Positions 1 through 10,252 of a stretch of DNA of 64,000 bases are shown in pieces. The notes beneath the pieces are model-generated. The model was not told the DNA's origin. It made no database searches and saw only the letters and a list, made by a program, of their open reading frames with translations. Within the stretch, counting starts at the first letter, position 1. Each line of letters opens with the position of its first letter. Origin of the DNA: Gnetum montanum (taxonomy: Eukaryota > Streptophyta > Gnetopsida > Gnetales > Gnetaceae). A program made the translations under genes and the position numbers. Where the stretch lies: contig MNCI01020374.1 of NCBI GenBank assembly GCA_015680685.1, positions 367,435 to 431,434 on the forward strand, given 5' to 3'.

Positions 1-252
1 CAACTTGGGTTCAGGTTACAAGCTGCTCGAATAAAGAGCCGTTCACTCTAGGACTCCTACTACGGGCACATGGGGAAAAATTCTAACTCTGGAGTGATCA
101 ATCTGCCAAAGCTTCGCTACACTAGCCAGGATTGGGAAATGAAGGGAGTGCCACCTCTTATTTATAGATATGGTGGTGGGACGCGATATCGCATACGCGA
201 TATCGCAGGGTAAGACGCGATATCGCGGCCCAGTGCAAGTCGCGTCTCATCA
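1..252 (-). mobile_element. Element A: LTR end (start of U3) of a Ty3/gypsy element cut by the window edge
   Basis: On the minus strand the LTR begins TGATGAGACGCGACTTGC at 252 and runs left out of the window. It has the same terminal heptamer, palindrome array and TATA box as the other LTRs here. The TATA box (TATAAATAAGAG) lies at 155-166 on the minus strand. The bases 1-120 resemble the R region of element C (GACTCCTACTACGGGCAC). It is inserted in the LTR of element B, which continues at 253. The target duplication cannot be tested because the other end lies outside. The call rests on similarity to the complete LTRs of C, E and G. Confidence 0.8.
183..226. promoter_or_regulatory. Three perfect GCGATATCGC palindromes in the U3 of element A
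   Basis: Copies lie at 183-192, 197-206 and 217-226, spaced 14 and 20 bp apart, between the LTR start (252) and the TATA box (155-166) on the minus strand. Every copy keeps its two CpG dinucleotides although the surrounding DNA is CpG-poor. The position matches the palindrome arrays of the other LTRs, so an enhancer or factor-binding role is inferred. Confidence 0.6.
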
Positions 253-759
253 ACTTGGATCAACACTTAGTTTATTTCTAAGCACTTTATTTTAAATGCA
301 TTTTACTTTCCCCACTTAATAAATTAATATTTTAATATGTAACAATGTGAGTATGGCCACTTTGAGCATATTATATTAATGCTTGGTAATAATAATAGAC
401 ACTTAGTAACCTAGCAGTTAGTATAAGTTCAAGATGAGTACCAGAAATGGGAATGGATGCTCTATGCTTAGAATAGTCTAGATTACTCTTAATGCTATAG
501 TTAGTTAGAAATTACTCTTCCAATCACTTTATTGTTTTAATATTTTAATAAAAAAAATATAAACATCTTATGCCACAATCACATTTAACCATACTAATTG
601 AGCCAACACAAGTGATGATTGAGAAAACAATGATCATTTACATCATACTTAATTATTTCAAATACTAGCCAGCCAAGGTTCTACGAAATTCAATTGAATT
701 ATATGTATGCACTTTTGTACCTCATATGGTTGGGCATAGGGAACACTCGCCACTCATCA
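253..759 (+). mobile_element. Element B: 3' part of its 5' LTR
   Basis: From 253 the sequence matches the interior of the LTRs of D and F (for example the stretches around 24163-24217 and 33261-33383). It ends CACTCATCA at 751-759, followed by one T and a primer-binding site. The U3 part lies left of the inserted element A and outside the window. The U5 region holds the short TTGGTAA/TTAGTAAC repeats found in all LTRs here. B is old: its gag is full of stops and two other elements have landed in it. Confidence 0.8.
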
Positions 760-760
760 T

Positions 761-778
761 TGGTGTTGTTGCTAGGGA
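761..778 (+). promoter_or_regulatory. Primer-binding site of element B (tRNA-Asp type, decayed)
   Basis: TGGTGTTGTTGCTAGGGA follows the LTR end. The complement of the 3' end of plant tRNA-Asp is TGGCGCCGTTGCCGGGGA; the differences are transitions, as expected from deamination of methylated C. Confidence 0.65.
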
Positions 779-908
779 TTCACTATGTGTGGTATGCTAA
801 GTATTCTGAATAATTAAATTATACAGGATCATTGTAGGAACATAACGAATCACCATTAGAAAAAATAATAATATTTTATTCAAGGCATACTACAAAAACA
901 AACTAAAA

Positions 909-1840
909 GATGTCTTCTTCTCATAAGGCTGATTCCCCACCTACTAATGACTCTACAAAGCAACATGACAAGATATGAAAAAACTCAAATGAAGTACCCA
1001 AGGTTATCTACATCCATCAGGATCCATATTATCTAGATTTATCATTATCCTAGAGGGTAGCATTATGTTACTGCCTGATGGTGTCATTCCATCAATCCTC
1101 ATGACACCATTGACCAAGCTAGGGTTTGAAGCAACAACCTTGAAGTATCAAATGATAGTTCACCTCTGCAGAGATTATCAACCTATGAAGGCCCAACTTT
1201 GAAAAGACAAACTCATGAAGACCAATCGTGAAGCCTCCAAGGGAAAAAGATTTCCAATCATACTAACATCACAATCAAAAAAGGAGGACATTGAATATCT
1301 ATCAAGGTGATATCAACACCAACGTCCTCCTCGCTTCCATGAAGATAACACAACTCACCAATGGTTACATTCAACCTTGGCAAGCAACCAAGATAAGGGT
1401 AGAGCTAGGCTTAGAACTAGGGAAACCCCAAGGCCAAGGTTTCCTAGTTATTAAGCAAGAGAACAAATAAGGGACCAGAGAAAGAGAGCAATCTAACATA
1501 ACTTTGCTAGCTCTCCATCTTCACTATTTTCTTTGTTGTCTAGCTTTATTAAGGGGGAACATGACCAGAACCAAAGTGAAAATGATGAAAGGTAAGATAG
1601 AAATGATAGAAGATTCCATCATAAAGATGAAATAAGGAAACATAGACAATAACAAGAAGAAGAGGGTCATCATCAAGAAAGAAAGATTAGTAGGTCATAT
1701 CATAGGAGACATGGCCTTGACAAGGATCACGTTGATGATTATGATAAACCATTGCTTGCTATAAGGAACATGATCAACATTCATAAGGTAGTTTATATCT
1801 CCATTAGGAATCAAAGGGATACCTAGATCAAATGGCTTGA
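909..1840 (+). pseudogene. Element B gag, 5' part, interrupted by element C
   Basis: The ATG at 909 starts MSSSHKADSPP, matching the start of F gag near 34420. The frame then runs through a recognisable N-terminal module (LPDGVIPSILMTPLTKLGFE, related to the EGNI..LP segment in C, F and H) and a charged Arg/Glu/His-rich middle. It reaches IKWLD at 1827-1840, where element C is inserted. The same frame resumes at 10253 as INSILKFEKDYNVDP. Several in-frame stops show it is dead. Gag is the structural capsid protein of the retroelement particle. Confidence 0.7.
1836..1840 (+). repeat. Target-site duplication CTTGA, left copy (element C)
   Basis: CTTGA directly precedes the LTR of C at 1841 and recurs at 10253-10257 directly after its other LTR. 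A 5-bp direct repeat is the normal footprint of Ty3/gypsy integrase. Confidence 0.95.
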
Positions 1841-2683
1841 TGATGAGTGGCGAGGTACCCCTACACCCAACCATACGAATACGAGCATTCACACGTGATT
1901 CGATCGAACTCTAAGGATTAAGTGCTTATGCACCTACGTAGAACAAGGATGAGTTATGCAGTCGTTGTCTTCCCAAGCTTACTTGTAAAGCACAATTATA
2001 TGGTTAAGTAAACTTGAGGTGTATTATTTTTATGTTTTTCTTTTATATTTTCTATCTTGGTCTCCTAAGTGTGTGCAATGAAAAGATTTAATTAACTAAT
2101 GGGTTTTGTAACTCTAATGTGAATCAAATCCTAACACCAGCATCTGTTCCCACTCTCTGGACACATCCTGAACTAGTGTAACACTACTGGGATTACCAAA
2201 CGCTAGTCGTTACTGGGTTACCAAGTGTTCCATGTATGCTCGAAGTGGTTGTGCTTGAGTGTGCTAATTCATTGATAATTGATAATTAATAATTCTATGG
2301 AAATAACATTAATTAACTATTGAAAGCATCAAATAACAGTAAACAACATTAAATGCAATAATTAAGCTATTCTGAATGTTGCAAGATTTATCACAAAGTT
2401 CGTTTTTATTTCCGGACACAAGGTGTGCTCAGGTACACAATGCTCAAATAAAGATCCATTCACTCTATGACTCCTACTGCGGGCACTCAAAAATAATTTT
2501 AACTCTAGAATAGAAAAACTGCAAGAGTTCGACTAAGGGACTGAAAAAACTACCCCCCAGACCAAGCACCCCTATCTCTTATTTATAGCCAACAAGATAG
2601 GCTTCAACATTGCATGTCCGATGTCGCTTGGCCCATTCGATATTGAGGATCCGATATCAGGTCGCTTATTTGGTGACTCATCA
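1841..2683 (-). repeat. Element C 3' LTR (843 bp)
   Basis: On the minus strand it starts at 2683 with TGATGAGTCACC and ends at 1841. The TATA box TATAAATAAGAGA lies at 2575-2587 and the palindrome array at about 2613-2662. It is 14 bp shorter than its partner, because one array unit present at 10215-10230 is missing here. It is preceded on the minus strand by a polypurine tract. Confidence 0.93.
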
Positions 2684-2700
2684 TACCCCAATGACTGAAT
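2684..2700 (-). promoter_or_regulatory. Polypurine tract region of element C
   Basis: On the minus strand CAGTCATTGGGGTA abuts the LTR start TGATGA. The same GTCATGGGGGTA stretch sits at this place in D, and similar ones in E, G and H. This is where plus-strand DNA synthesis is primed in LTR elements. Confidence 0.7.
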
Positions 2701-3460
2701 GAAAACTTGTCCTTGAGTTTTTTTACAAAATATTGGGAAGGTATGGGATTATTGATTGAACGACAACTGATGATGACATGGAGTGATAGACTCAAAGTGC
2801 CCAGTGAACGGATCAACAACGTATTACAACATTGGTGTTCATAACCATTGTGATGAACACTGTGCATATATGACATCCAGTCTCTCATTTGATAGCTTGA
2901 AGAGAGAGAGAGAAAAGAAAATTAGGTGCATTGCTACCAATGTAAAAAATATGCACAATGTTGTTCATCCATGGCCACATGACTCAACTTGTACCTTTCG
3001 TAAATGCTCTTGCTCTAGTCCATCCTAAGTGCTCCCTCCTATCCCAGTCCATTGTTCATGTGATCACCATTTGCACACACAACACAATCACGAATTAGCA
3101 AGGATAAATAAGATATAATACAGTTGATACCTTGCCTTGATATGAAGTACAATGGCTAGGTTGTGGGTATGGTAGATACTGGGTTAGAGGTTTGTAATTG
3201 ATAACTACCTAAGGTGTAGGGGTGAGATAAGTAATGGAATGGAAAAAATTTACGACAAGCCCCCACGACTAAGAGCGAACCTCTGGTAGCAATAGGATGG
3301 GAAATGAAAGAAGAAGGAAGACAAGAGGAATAACAACAGTGAAGCCAATAAAAATGCATAGAAGGGAAGCGAAAAACAAAAATGGATGTCATGGATGGGG
3401 TGAAACGAGAAATAGTTGAGTGCAAGAAATGTTTAAGGGAAAGAACTTACAATTGCTCCA
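2701..3460 (-). other. Element C: remnant of post-ORF3 sequence plus unrelated filler; ORF3 absent
   Basis: From 2684 to about 2870 the sequence matches the stretch between ORF3 and LTR in H (GGGAAGGTATGG, CGGATCAACA). From about 2870 to 3440, where the other elements have the internal promoter and 2.7 kb of ORF3, there is about 570 bp that matches nothing else in the window. It holds a short (GA)n run near 2898 and no convincing gene. The ORF3 module was therefore lost or replaced. Confidence 0.6.
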
Positions 3461-3472
3461 AAAAGGAATGCC

Positions 3473-3525
3473 AGTGGATCCTCCCCAAAGCAAGCTCATG
3501 CTTTTTATGCCCTGACAAACCACAA
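3473..3525 (-). promoter_or_regulatory. Conserved hairpin block of element C
   Basis: On the minus strand the stem AAGC-ATGA-GCTT (3492-3503) is followed by CTTTGGGGAGGATCCACT. The same block occurs in D (19919-19985), E (28599-28665), G (45600-45653) and H (55915-55975) with changed but still paired stems. C keeps it although its ORF3 is gone. Function unknown. Confidence 0.6.
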
Positions 3526-4021
3526 ATCAAAGAGTCTATAGGCTCTAGGAATGATATATGAAAATAATAGTTAAGAATTTATCCACAAGAATTTACCAAA
3601 GAATAACAATGCACCAACCAAGATATAGACTAATCATAAAACTAGCAATGAGGTAGAATATGGGAAGCAAGATGGAAAAGAAGAGAGAATGGAATGGAAT
3701 CCCGAAATCAAGGTTGTGTAAAGTCCCTTGTGTATTATGTGGTTAAGGTGACTTAATAAAATTCAAGCCAAATCCAGATTAAAACTAACCACATCTAGTG
3801 AGCTTGCATCAACACACTTGACCAACCCATTCTCTTGAAGCAACAAGAATTCTTTTACAAAGCAACCACCATTCCAAAAAGAGAAGAATAGGGAAACAGG
3901 AAGTGAGAAAGGGCCTTAGTTAGAGAGAACCTTCAGGCATGGGTAACATGTATTTCTAGTGCTATAACCAGTGCTTGTAGCCCATATTCCTTTATTATGT
4001 CTAAGGGGTGTGCTTTGAATT

Positions 4022-4046
4022 CCCCCCCCCCCCCCCCCCCCCCCCC
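4022..4046. repeat. Homopolymer of 25 C
   Basis: An uninterrupted run of 25 C on the plus strand (25 G on the sense strand of C) lies in the 3' noncoding region. The equivalent place in H (56440-56455) reads only GAATTCCCATC, so the run grew from a short CCC in this copy. It could form a G-quadruplex in the element RNA. Run length is also error-prone in sequencing. Confidence 0.9.
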
Positions 4047-4188
4047 TCCTCTTTTGTTGAGTGAGAACCATACCATGCAAAGACTTATTTAATTTATTCA
4101 ACTTCCTAATATTAGTCAACAGTGGAATGGCAGAAATCCTATGAAACATCCAAGCACCTAAGAGAATAGCCAACACAAATGTGTCAAA

Positions 4189-4210
4189 TCCCCTTGAAGT
4201 CACACCCTTT
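4189..4210 (-). promoter_or_regulatory. Conserved GGGTGTGAC block of element C
   Basis: On the minus strand AAAGGGTGTGACTTCAAGGG. The block recurs at the matching place in D, E, G and H, 620-700 bp upstream of the hairpin block. It is not part of any shared long reading frame I could find. Confidence 0.5.
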
Positions 4211-4642
4211 TTAATCCATTTGAATCTTTCCTTGGTTTGAAGAATACCAAGCCACAAATTCATTAATAAGTGTGAATAGAAAAAAGGGATAGTACACTTC
4301 CAAAACAAAGGAAGACCATAGAGTTGTATGAATGAATGGATGACATGGACTTATTACTTGTTTTATCAAAAGAAACCATATCTTAGCATCAACATTAAAA
4401 GTCAAAGGTAAAAACCAAACATTAGCAATCAACACCATTATAGTACAACCCACCATCATGAGCACTTATAATGTGATAAGTGAGAATAAATCAAACAAAA
4501 TGTAATAGAGAAAGAAATAGTAAAAATGTTAACAATGGTGTAAAACAAAAATAAGAAAAAATGAAAAATATGTAAAACAAAAATGTATAGAACAAAACAA
4601 AATAAAAGAAACTGAGGGCTTAGAATAATTAGCATTAGGGGC

Positions 4643-4662
4643 CATCTCCCTCATGACTGAGT
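4643..4662 (-). other. Internal polypurine-like sequence of element C
   Basis: On the minus strand CTCAGTCATGAGGGAGATGG lies at the end of pol. It resembles the true polypurine tract and LTR start (GTCATGGGGGTATGATGA). Equivalent copies are in D at 18811-18834 and H at 57191-57210. Confidence 0.4.
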
Positions 4663-4807
4663 TAGAAGGAGAAGATCCGAAATAATGAGCAGGGCTATCC
4701 ATCAATAGAGGTAGTGTTAGTACTAGCTGTTTTGGGCTCATGGAAGGGTTTGGTTTGCTAGATGTTGACCAATAATTTCTTATTCGAGCTTCCAGGTTCA
4801 TAAATCA

Positions 4808-5970
4808 TCATGGCCCCTGAAGGAAAAGTTTCATGAATGATATAAGGTCCTTCCCACAATGTTTTAAATTTAGTTGGTTGTGGACATGTTTGGGATTCCA
4901 ATAAAGAACCCTATCTCTTGGTTGGTATTTGACTTTCCTAATTCTTAGGTCATGACATTGTTTGTTGAAGGCCTTGTGTAGTTTTTTGGATGACAAGGCG
5001 GCTAATCGATTTTCATCTAGCAAGTTAAGATTCATTAACCATTCTTTTTGCGCTAGACTGAGGTCAAGGTTAAGGTCACATGCTGTAGATAGTGTACGGA
5101 GCTCAGCTTGGATAGGAAGTGTTGAAAGTTTACTGTACGCTAACTCATAGGGAAAGTAGCTTATAGGGAGTTTCCATGTGGAGCAGTAGGCCCAAAGAGC
5201 ATCGTTCAGTTTGGTGCTCCAGTCTTGCCTATATTTGCTAATGGTTCATGTCAAATTTTTGTGATTTCCCTATTGGTGACTTCGGCTTAACCATTCACTT
5301 GAGGATGATATGGTGTAGTCAGTTTATGCTCAACTCCTAAGCATTACATCAACTTTCAAAAAGTTGCACCTGTAAAATGTGTTCCATTATTAGAAATAAG
5401 TGCATGAGGCACACCAAACCTATTTACGATTTGTTGTTGAACAAATCGTGTAGTGGTAGATGATGTATAATCGATAATGGCAGCTGCTTTTGCCCATTTT
5501 GTAAAATAGTCAATAGCAACAACAATGTATGCCATGTTCAATAGCCTAAATTTTATACACACTCTCCATTTACCACCTTTTTTGGGCACAATGACTAATG
5601 GACTGATCCATTCATTGTTAGCAATGGGGTAGATGAACTCGACTTTTAGAAGTTGTTCAGTTTCTTCCTTAACTACTTGCTTAAGCTTTGGGTTTAGTCG
5701 TCTTTGCAGTTGTCATTGAGGCTTCATAGAGGGGTCAGTGTAAATTCTATGTTGGCATATCCTAGGATCTATTCCGGTTAATTTAAGATATGAACAAGTA
5801 AAGGCTTTTGACCATTTTTTGACCATCTTTAGCAATCTTTCTTTTTGTTGAGGCGCAAGCTTAGCATTAATGATTACCAATTTTCCATTCTTGAGAAATG
5901 CATACTCCACACCGATGGGCAACAGTTTTAATTCAAGGGGCTCTTGCTTAAACTTGTTAGGGATTTCCAA
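4808..5970 (-). pseudogene. Element C pol: RT start fused to integrase core by deletion
   Basis: Reading leftward from 5970 there is the pre-RT segment (LLPIGVEYAFL, GIDPRICQHRIYTDP) and then the first RT block (PKKGGKWRVCIKFRLLNM). At about 5537 the frame passes without a break into the integrase core (YIVVAIDYFTKW) and ISNNGTHF. The integrase C-terminal part (VLYWNPKHV) lies at 4808-5035. The RT active site, RNase H and the integrase HHCC domain, about 2 kb in sister H, are missing. The second catalytic Asp of integrase (SDNG in H) is Asn here. Pol copies element RNA into DNA and inserts it; this copy cannot. Confidence 0.85.
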
Positions 5971-6099
5971 CTTCCCCAGTTGATATTTTCAGTGTCAGTA
6001 CTTGGAAGTTGGTGATGGACTTACTCTAATGCATCTATGTTATTGATATAGGCACAAGTCAAGCTCTCAGTTGGTTCCATGCATAAAGTTGAATTTCTC

Positions 6100-6145
6100 T
6101 CTAGGTTAACTTTCAACCACTGGGTGCCTTCCTATCTCGTGGTTG
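6100..6145 (-). other. Linker between protease and RT of element C (GTQWL segment)
   Basis: The minus strand encodes EGTQWLKVNLERNSTLCMEP. The same segment lies between protease and RT in D and H, and a version of it (TQWFG.D...CMDS) forms the end of the reading frame in the pol-less elements E and G. Function unknown; it is useful for alignment. Confidence 0.5.
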
Positions 6146-6221
6146 CTACATACATGCATCTTTGTATTTCAATTGCTTGTGCACACTGGTTGCATGCAGG
6201 CAATGTTAAGAATTGTACAAA

Positions 6222-6769
6222 CTAGGACTTCTGCACGCAGTTGCACCCTGTGTCACTGTATGCGATGCACGGAACTTTCTTCTTCTCGATATTCCCAAAT
6301 GCATTTTCTTTTGATATCTCTAGGGAAAGATCATGTATTCCTAGGTGCGCATCAATTGTACTTAGCCATGCTCTTCCCACTATGATTGGAAAGTCTCCCT
6401 TATAGTTGTTAACTTGAATCACTAGGAAATCGGCTGGATACGACCACCCACAAACACTGGTGACAATGTCCTCCACTAGTCTCAATGGAACAGTGATGGA
6501 CTGGTCAGCCAACTCTAAACAAATGTTACTTTTCTTTAGTGGAGGCACGTTCCAGGCTTTATACATTTCCTAGAGATCAAATTAACACTAGAACCTAAAT
6601 CTAAAAGAGCTTTGCAAGGCTCATTCCCAGTGATTTGCAAATAAATAAGAGAACTTTTGGGATCAGAGAATTTCCTAGGAAGATGGCTAGCTTTAATCCA
6701 ATCAATGATGGCGTGGGTTAACATAACAGTGTGCATTAAGTGTAGTTTTTGGTTCGAAGGAAGCTTCAA
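6222..6769 (-). pseudogene. Element C aspartic protease region
   Basis: Reading leftward: ITGNEPCKALLDLGSSVN holds the protease active-site triad as DLG instead of D-S/T-G. After a stop and frame change, MYKAWNVPPLKK and DFLVIQVNNYKGDFPIIVGR follow, the conserved C-terminal part of the retropepsin domain. In D the triad reads DSS and in H DSD, so no copy here has a canonical active site. The protease would cut Gag-Pol into its working parts. Confidence 0.75.
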
Positions 6770-6779
6770 AGATTCAAAT

Positions 6780-9259
6780 GATGATAAGGTGTTTGGATAA
6801 TTAGCTGCTTATGGTTGTAAGAACTTGGTTGGACTTTTGGTTCTAAAGAAAGGTCTCTTCTTTGATCGGTTGTCCGAACTAGCAGTAGGTTGAAGATTGA
6901 TAGCCCTTGTAGCATTATGTTGCTATGGCTGGGCGGGAAGCTTGCCCTGCATAGTTGGAGTAGGTGGTAATGGAGCCGAGGGTGGAAGAGATGCAGACAG
7001 ATGAGAAGGATAGTACGTATGTGGAGCATCACCCTAAGAAGAAGAAGTTCTATAGTACTCGGGGGTTTGGTAGTGAGGCTGAAGAGCAACGTGACTAGTA
7101 GAGTCATGTGGATAGATTGACTACTGAATGTAATACCCATATGGGTCAAGTTGATGGTAAGGATATTGTTGACGTGGTGGTGGCATTCCCCATGGTTGTG
7201 AATGTTGCCACCATTGATATTGTTCATTCGATTGTGGTGGAGCTCCATTCGGATAATATGTCAAGGGTTGGTGGAATTGCCTTAGGTTACCTTGAGGATA
7301 AGGTAACCTTCTAGGTGTTTTCCATCTATTTAATCGTGGGTTTAGTGCATACACTCCAAACTCTTGCAAATGTGACACCACTGGGTAACATCTCTTAGAA
7401 TGGTCATATTGGCAAATCTCACATCCGTCATCATTGTTTGTATCTGAATCTACAACTTATTCAATGACGGCAACCTTACCCTTACCCTTGTTATGTGCAT
7501 ACTCAGCTTCTTTCTTTTTCCTTCTCCCATGGTCACTACTTTGTTCTCTAGACTTCTTTACTATTTTTAGGACAGTTTGAAATTTGTTGTCTAGGGAGTT
7601 CTACATTTGATCTACCTTTGTTGATACTTCTGATGCAAATTTTTGAATGGGCAAAGTCTTTCTATTCACCATCTCTTTAAGTGGTGACTCTTCTTCATCT
7701 TTGCAAAATCTAATTTCCTTCTTTTGGAGGGAAGGATCTCTATTGTACTCCTTTGCACTTTCTCTTTTCCTCAACTCGCCTTCCTCCTTGGCAACTTACT
7801 CCAACAATCTTTGTATTTGATGGGCTTTGAGCTCAGATAGCCTTCCTTGGGCATAAGTCCCAAGGGTTCTTCGTGTTTTGTACCTAAGCTTGTTTACGAG
7901 ATGGCGTAGTTGTTCCTTTTGCAAGTAACCATGGCCAAGGCAACGATGTAATAATGAATAATATTGGTCCATGGTAGCATCCAAGGGTTCATGTCGTCCT
8001 TGTTTCCATCCTTAGATTTGCTTACGTAGGTTGGACACTTGGGAGTACGTTTAATACTTATCGTTGAATATCTCCAACATGGTACTCCATCGACGAATGG
8101 ATTTTGATTCTAAGGACCGGTACCAGCTTTTTGCTTCCTTGATCAGTATTTGTAGAAACAACTTTAGCTTTTGCCACTCGTTTTCTATATTCTGCAAGGC
8201 ACATGCATCATGAAATGCTTGTAAATGGTTTTGAAGATCAGCATTGTATCCCCCTTCAAATCATGGGATGTTATTCATGTCTAGTCTTTTGATCTTACTG
8301 TCTTTCTGGTGCCTTGTTGGAATCCTAACAGCCTCTATTATATTTAACATACTTCGGGTGGCGAGTAGGGGTTCATCGTGATCATGCTACCTATGACATC
8401 TATGATGCCTATGCTATTTCCTACTCTTCCTTCTTTCGCGATGTGTCTCTCTAGAATGCCCTCACCCCCTTTCTCTACTATTTTGTTGATGATTTCTATC
8501 TTGCATACCATTGTCCTCATGGTCTCGCCCTCTACGACTGCTTTCAAATCCTGAAGAAGAGGGGAAAGAAGATGATGAAGGTAAAGAGGAAGGAGGACCG
8601 TCACCATGATGACGCCTGTCACCTTCTCTTCGGTGGTTGCAGCCTTGATCACGGTCATGATTGGAATGTCCGTCATTGTTATGTGTTTGTGTTCCTTTTG
8701 TGAACCCTTTGTGTCCGTTGGTATTAGAACCTAGGTTATGAATAGTTGAGTGAAGATTCTGATAATCAACTCCTTGATCGAAGTCAGAGAGAGGAACATC
8801 ATTTTGCTGAAAACCTCCCGAGATAGGTTCACCATCGTCATTTTCACTTAGGACATGCAGGACATCCTGAGACCACTTCCCCTTCACGGATTTGTAGTGT
8901 CTCTCCTGTTGTAGATCCCTATGGCGTTGTGCCTCTTTGGGTTGATACTTTCTCGAATCTTATTCACGCACAACATACTCTGACTGTAAGTGTTGCATAC
9001 TAATTCGTGTGAGAGCATGAAGAAGCATGCTCGGGATTGGGCGATTGGGATGTAACACTATGTTACCTTCTAAATCACGCCATCGCAATTGTTCATCCTA
9101 GTGGAGGATAAAGGTAAAGTCTGGTACATACTCATCAAGATGAGCGTATACCATGCAAAACTGTTGGGACACTAGCGAATCATCATGTGCACCCCACCTC
9201 CGATTGTTCATGATATCGGACCTAGTTGATGAAGCACTCTCATAGGAAGAAGGAGACAT
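6780..9259 (-). pseudogene. Element C gag
   Basis: The ATG at 9259 begins MSPSSYESASS. An N-terminal module VYAHLDEYVPDFTFILH follows, then a TAG stop (9098-9100) where sister H has CAG, then DLEGNIVLHPNRPIPSMLL. A low-complexity Asp/His/Gly/Ser-rich segment covers 8890-8460. The capsid-like part includes MDQYYSLLHRCLGHGY (near 7980) and TLGTYAQGRL. The zinc-knuckle region near 7440-7280 reads CEICQYDHSKRCYP. A Pro/His-rich tail follows to about 6780. Stops and frameshifts are frequent. Gag forms the particle and packages element RNA. Confidence 0.8.
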
Positions 9260-9376
9260 GATTGATTACTCAATGTGCGGTACTCTTTTTCAGTGATTGT
9301 AGAATAACTAACTTTAAGGGTTTGTTCCAACAATGGAAAGATTCCCTAAGTTCTAATCAACGCACAAACAACAAAA

Positions 9377-9394
9377 TCCTCGACAATAGTGCCA
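9377..9394 (-). promoter_or_regulatory. Primer-binding site of element C
   Basis: On the minus strand TGGCACTATTGTCGAGGA, one base downstream of the 5' LTR. It differs from the tRNA-Asp complement TGGCGCCGTTGCCGGGGA at five places, all transitions. Confidence 0.7.
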
Positions 9395-9395
9395 A

Positions 9396-10252
9396 TGATG
9401 AACGATGAGGTACCTCTATGCCCAACCATATGAATACAAGCGTTCACGCACGATCTGGTCGAACTTCGAGGATTAAGTGCTTATGTGCCTACGTAGAATA
9501 AGGATGAGTTATGCAGTCGTTGTCTTCCCAAACTTACTTGTAAGGCACAATTGTATGGTTAAGTAAACTTGAGGTGTATGATTTTTATGGTTTTCTTTTA
9601 TATTTTCTATCCTGGTCTTCTTAGTGTGTGCAATGAAAAGATTTAATTAGTTAATGAGTTTTGTAACTCTAATGTGGATCAAATCCTAACACCAGCATCC
9701 GTTCCCACTTTTTGGATACATCCTGAACCAATGTAACACTACTAGGATTACCAAACGCTAGTCATTATTAGATTACCAAGTGCTTCATATATGCTCGAAG
9801 TGGTCGTGCTTGAGTGTGCTAGTTCATTGATAATTGATAATTAATAATTCTATGGAAATAACATTAATTAACTACTGAAAGCATCAAATAACAGTAAACA
9901 ACATTAAATGCAATAATTAACCTATTTTGAATGTTGCAAGGTTTATCACAAAGTTCGTCTTTATTTTCGAACACAAGGTGTGCTCAAGTACACAATGATT
10001 GAATAAAGATCAGTTCACTCTATGACTCCTACTGCGGGCACTCAAAAATAATTCTAACTTTGGAATAGAAAAATTGCAAAAGTTCAACTAAGGGACTGGA
10101 AAAACTACCCCCCAGACCAAGCACCCCTGTCTCTTATTTATAGCCAACGAGATAGGCTCTGACATTGCGTGTCCGATGTTGCTTGACCCATCTGATATCG
10201 CATATCCGATATCGTGGGTCTGATATCGGGTTGCTTATTTGGTGACTCATCA
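9396..10252 (-). repeat. Element C 5' LTR (857 bp)
   Basis: TGATGAACGATGAGG at 9396 and ACTCATCA at 10245-10252 mark its ends. On the minus strand U3 starts at 10252, the palindrome array spans 10171-10232 and the TATA box lies at 10130-10142. The CTTGA duplication follows at 10253. Confidence 0.93.
10171..10232. promoter_or_regulatory. GATATC palindrome array in U3 of element C
   Basis: The units GATGTT, GATATCGCATATCC, GATATCGTGGGTCT and GATATCGGG are spaced about 15-17 bp apart between the LTR start and the TATA box. The 3' LTR copy has one unit fewer, so units are gained or lost between LTRs of one element. Confidence 0.6.

Larger units (their letters stand above)
1841..10252 (-). mobile_element. 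Element C: complete but internally deleted Athila-like Ty3/gypsy element, 8.4 kb
   Basis: Two LTRs (1841-2683 and 9396-10252) in direct orientation, both TGATGA...TCATCA, are flanked by the perfect duplication CTTGA. Reading the minus strand: 5' LTR, tRNA-Asp-type primer site, gag, protease, start of RT, then a direct jump into the integrase core, integrase C-terminus, conserved 3' noncoding region, polypurine tract, 3' LTR. RT core, RNase H, integrase zinc domain and ORF3 are missing, so it could only have moved with help or was trimmed after insertion. It lies inside B gag. LTR copies differ by about 8-10 percent by eye, nearly all transitions. Confidence 0.95.

Noticed and set aside
1-252. 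Solo LTR
   Set aside because: Only one end is visible; whether a body follows to the left cannot be decided.
3916-4308. 130-codon minus-strand frame with a polyglycine run
   Set aside because: The glycines come from the 25-C homopolymer; the frame lies in a conserved noncoding region and is not kept in H, D, E or G.
7108-7314. Plus-strand open frame within element C gag
   Set aside because: Antisense shadow of the gag Pro/His-rich region, which is supported by homology on the minus strand.
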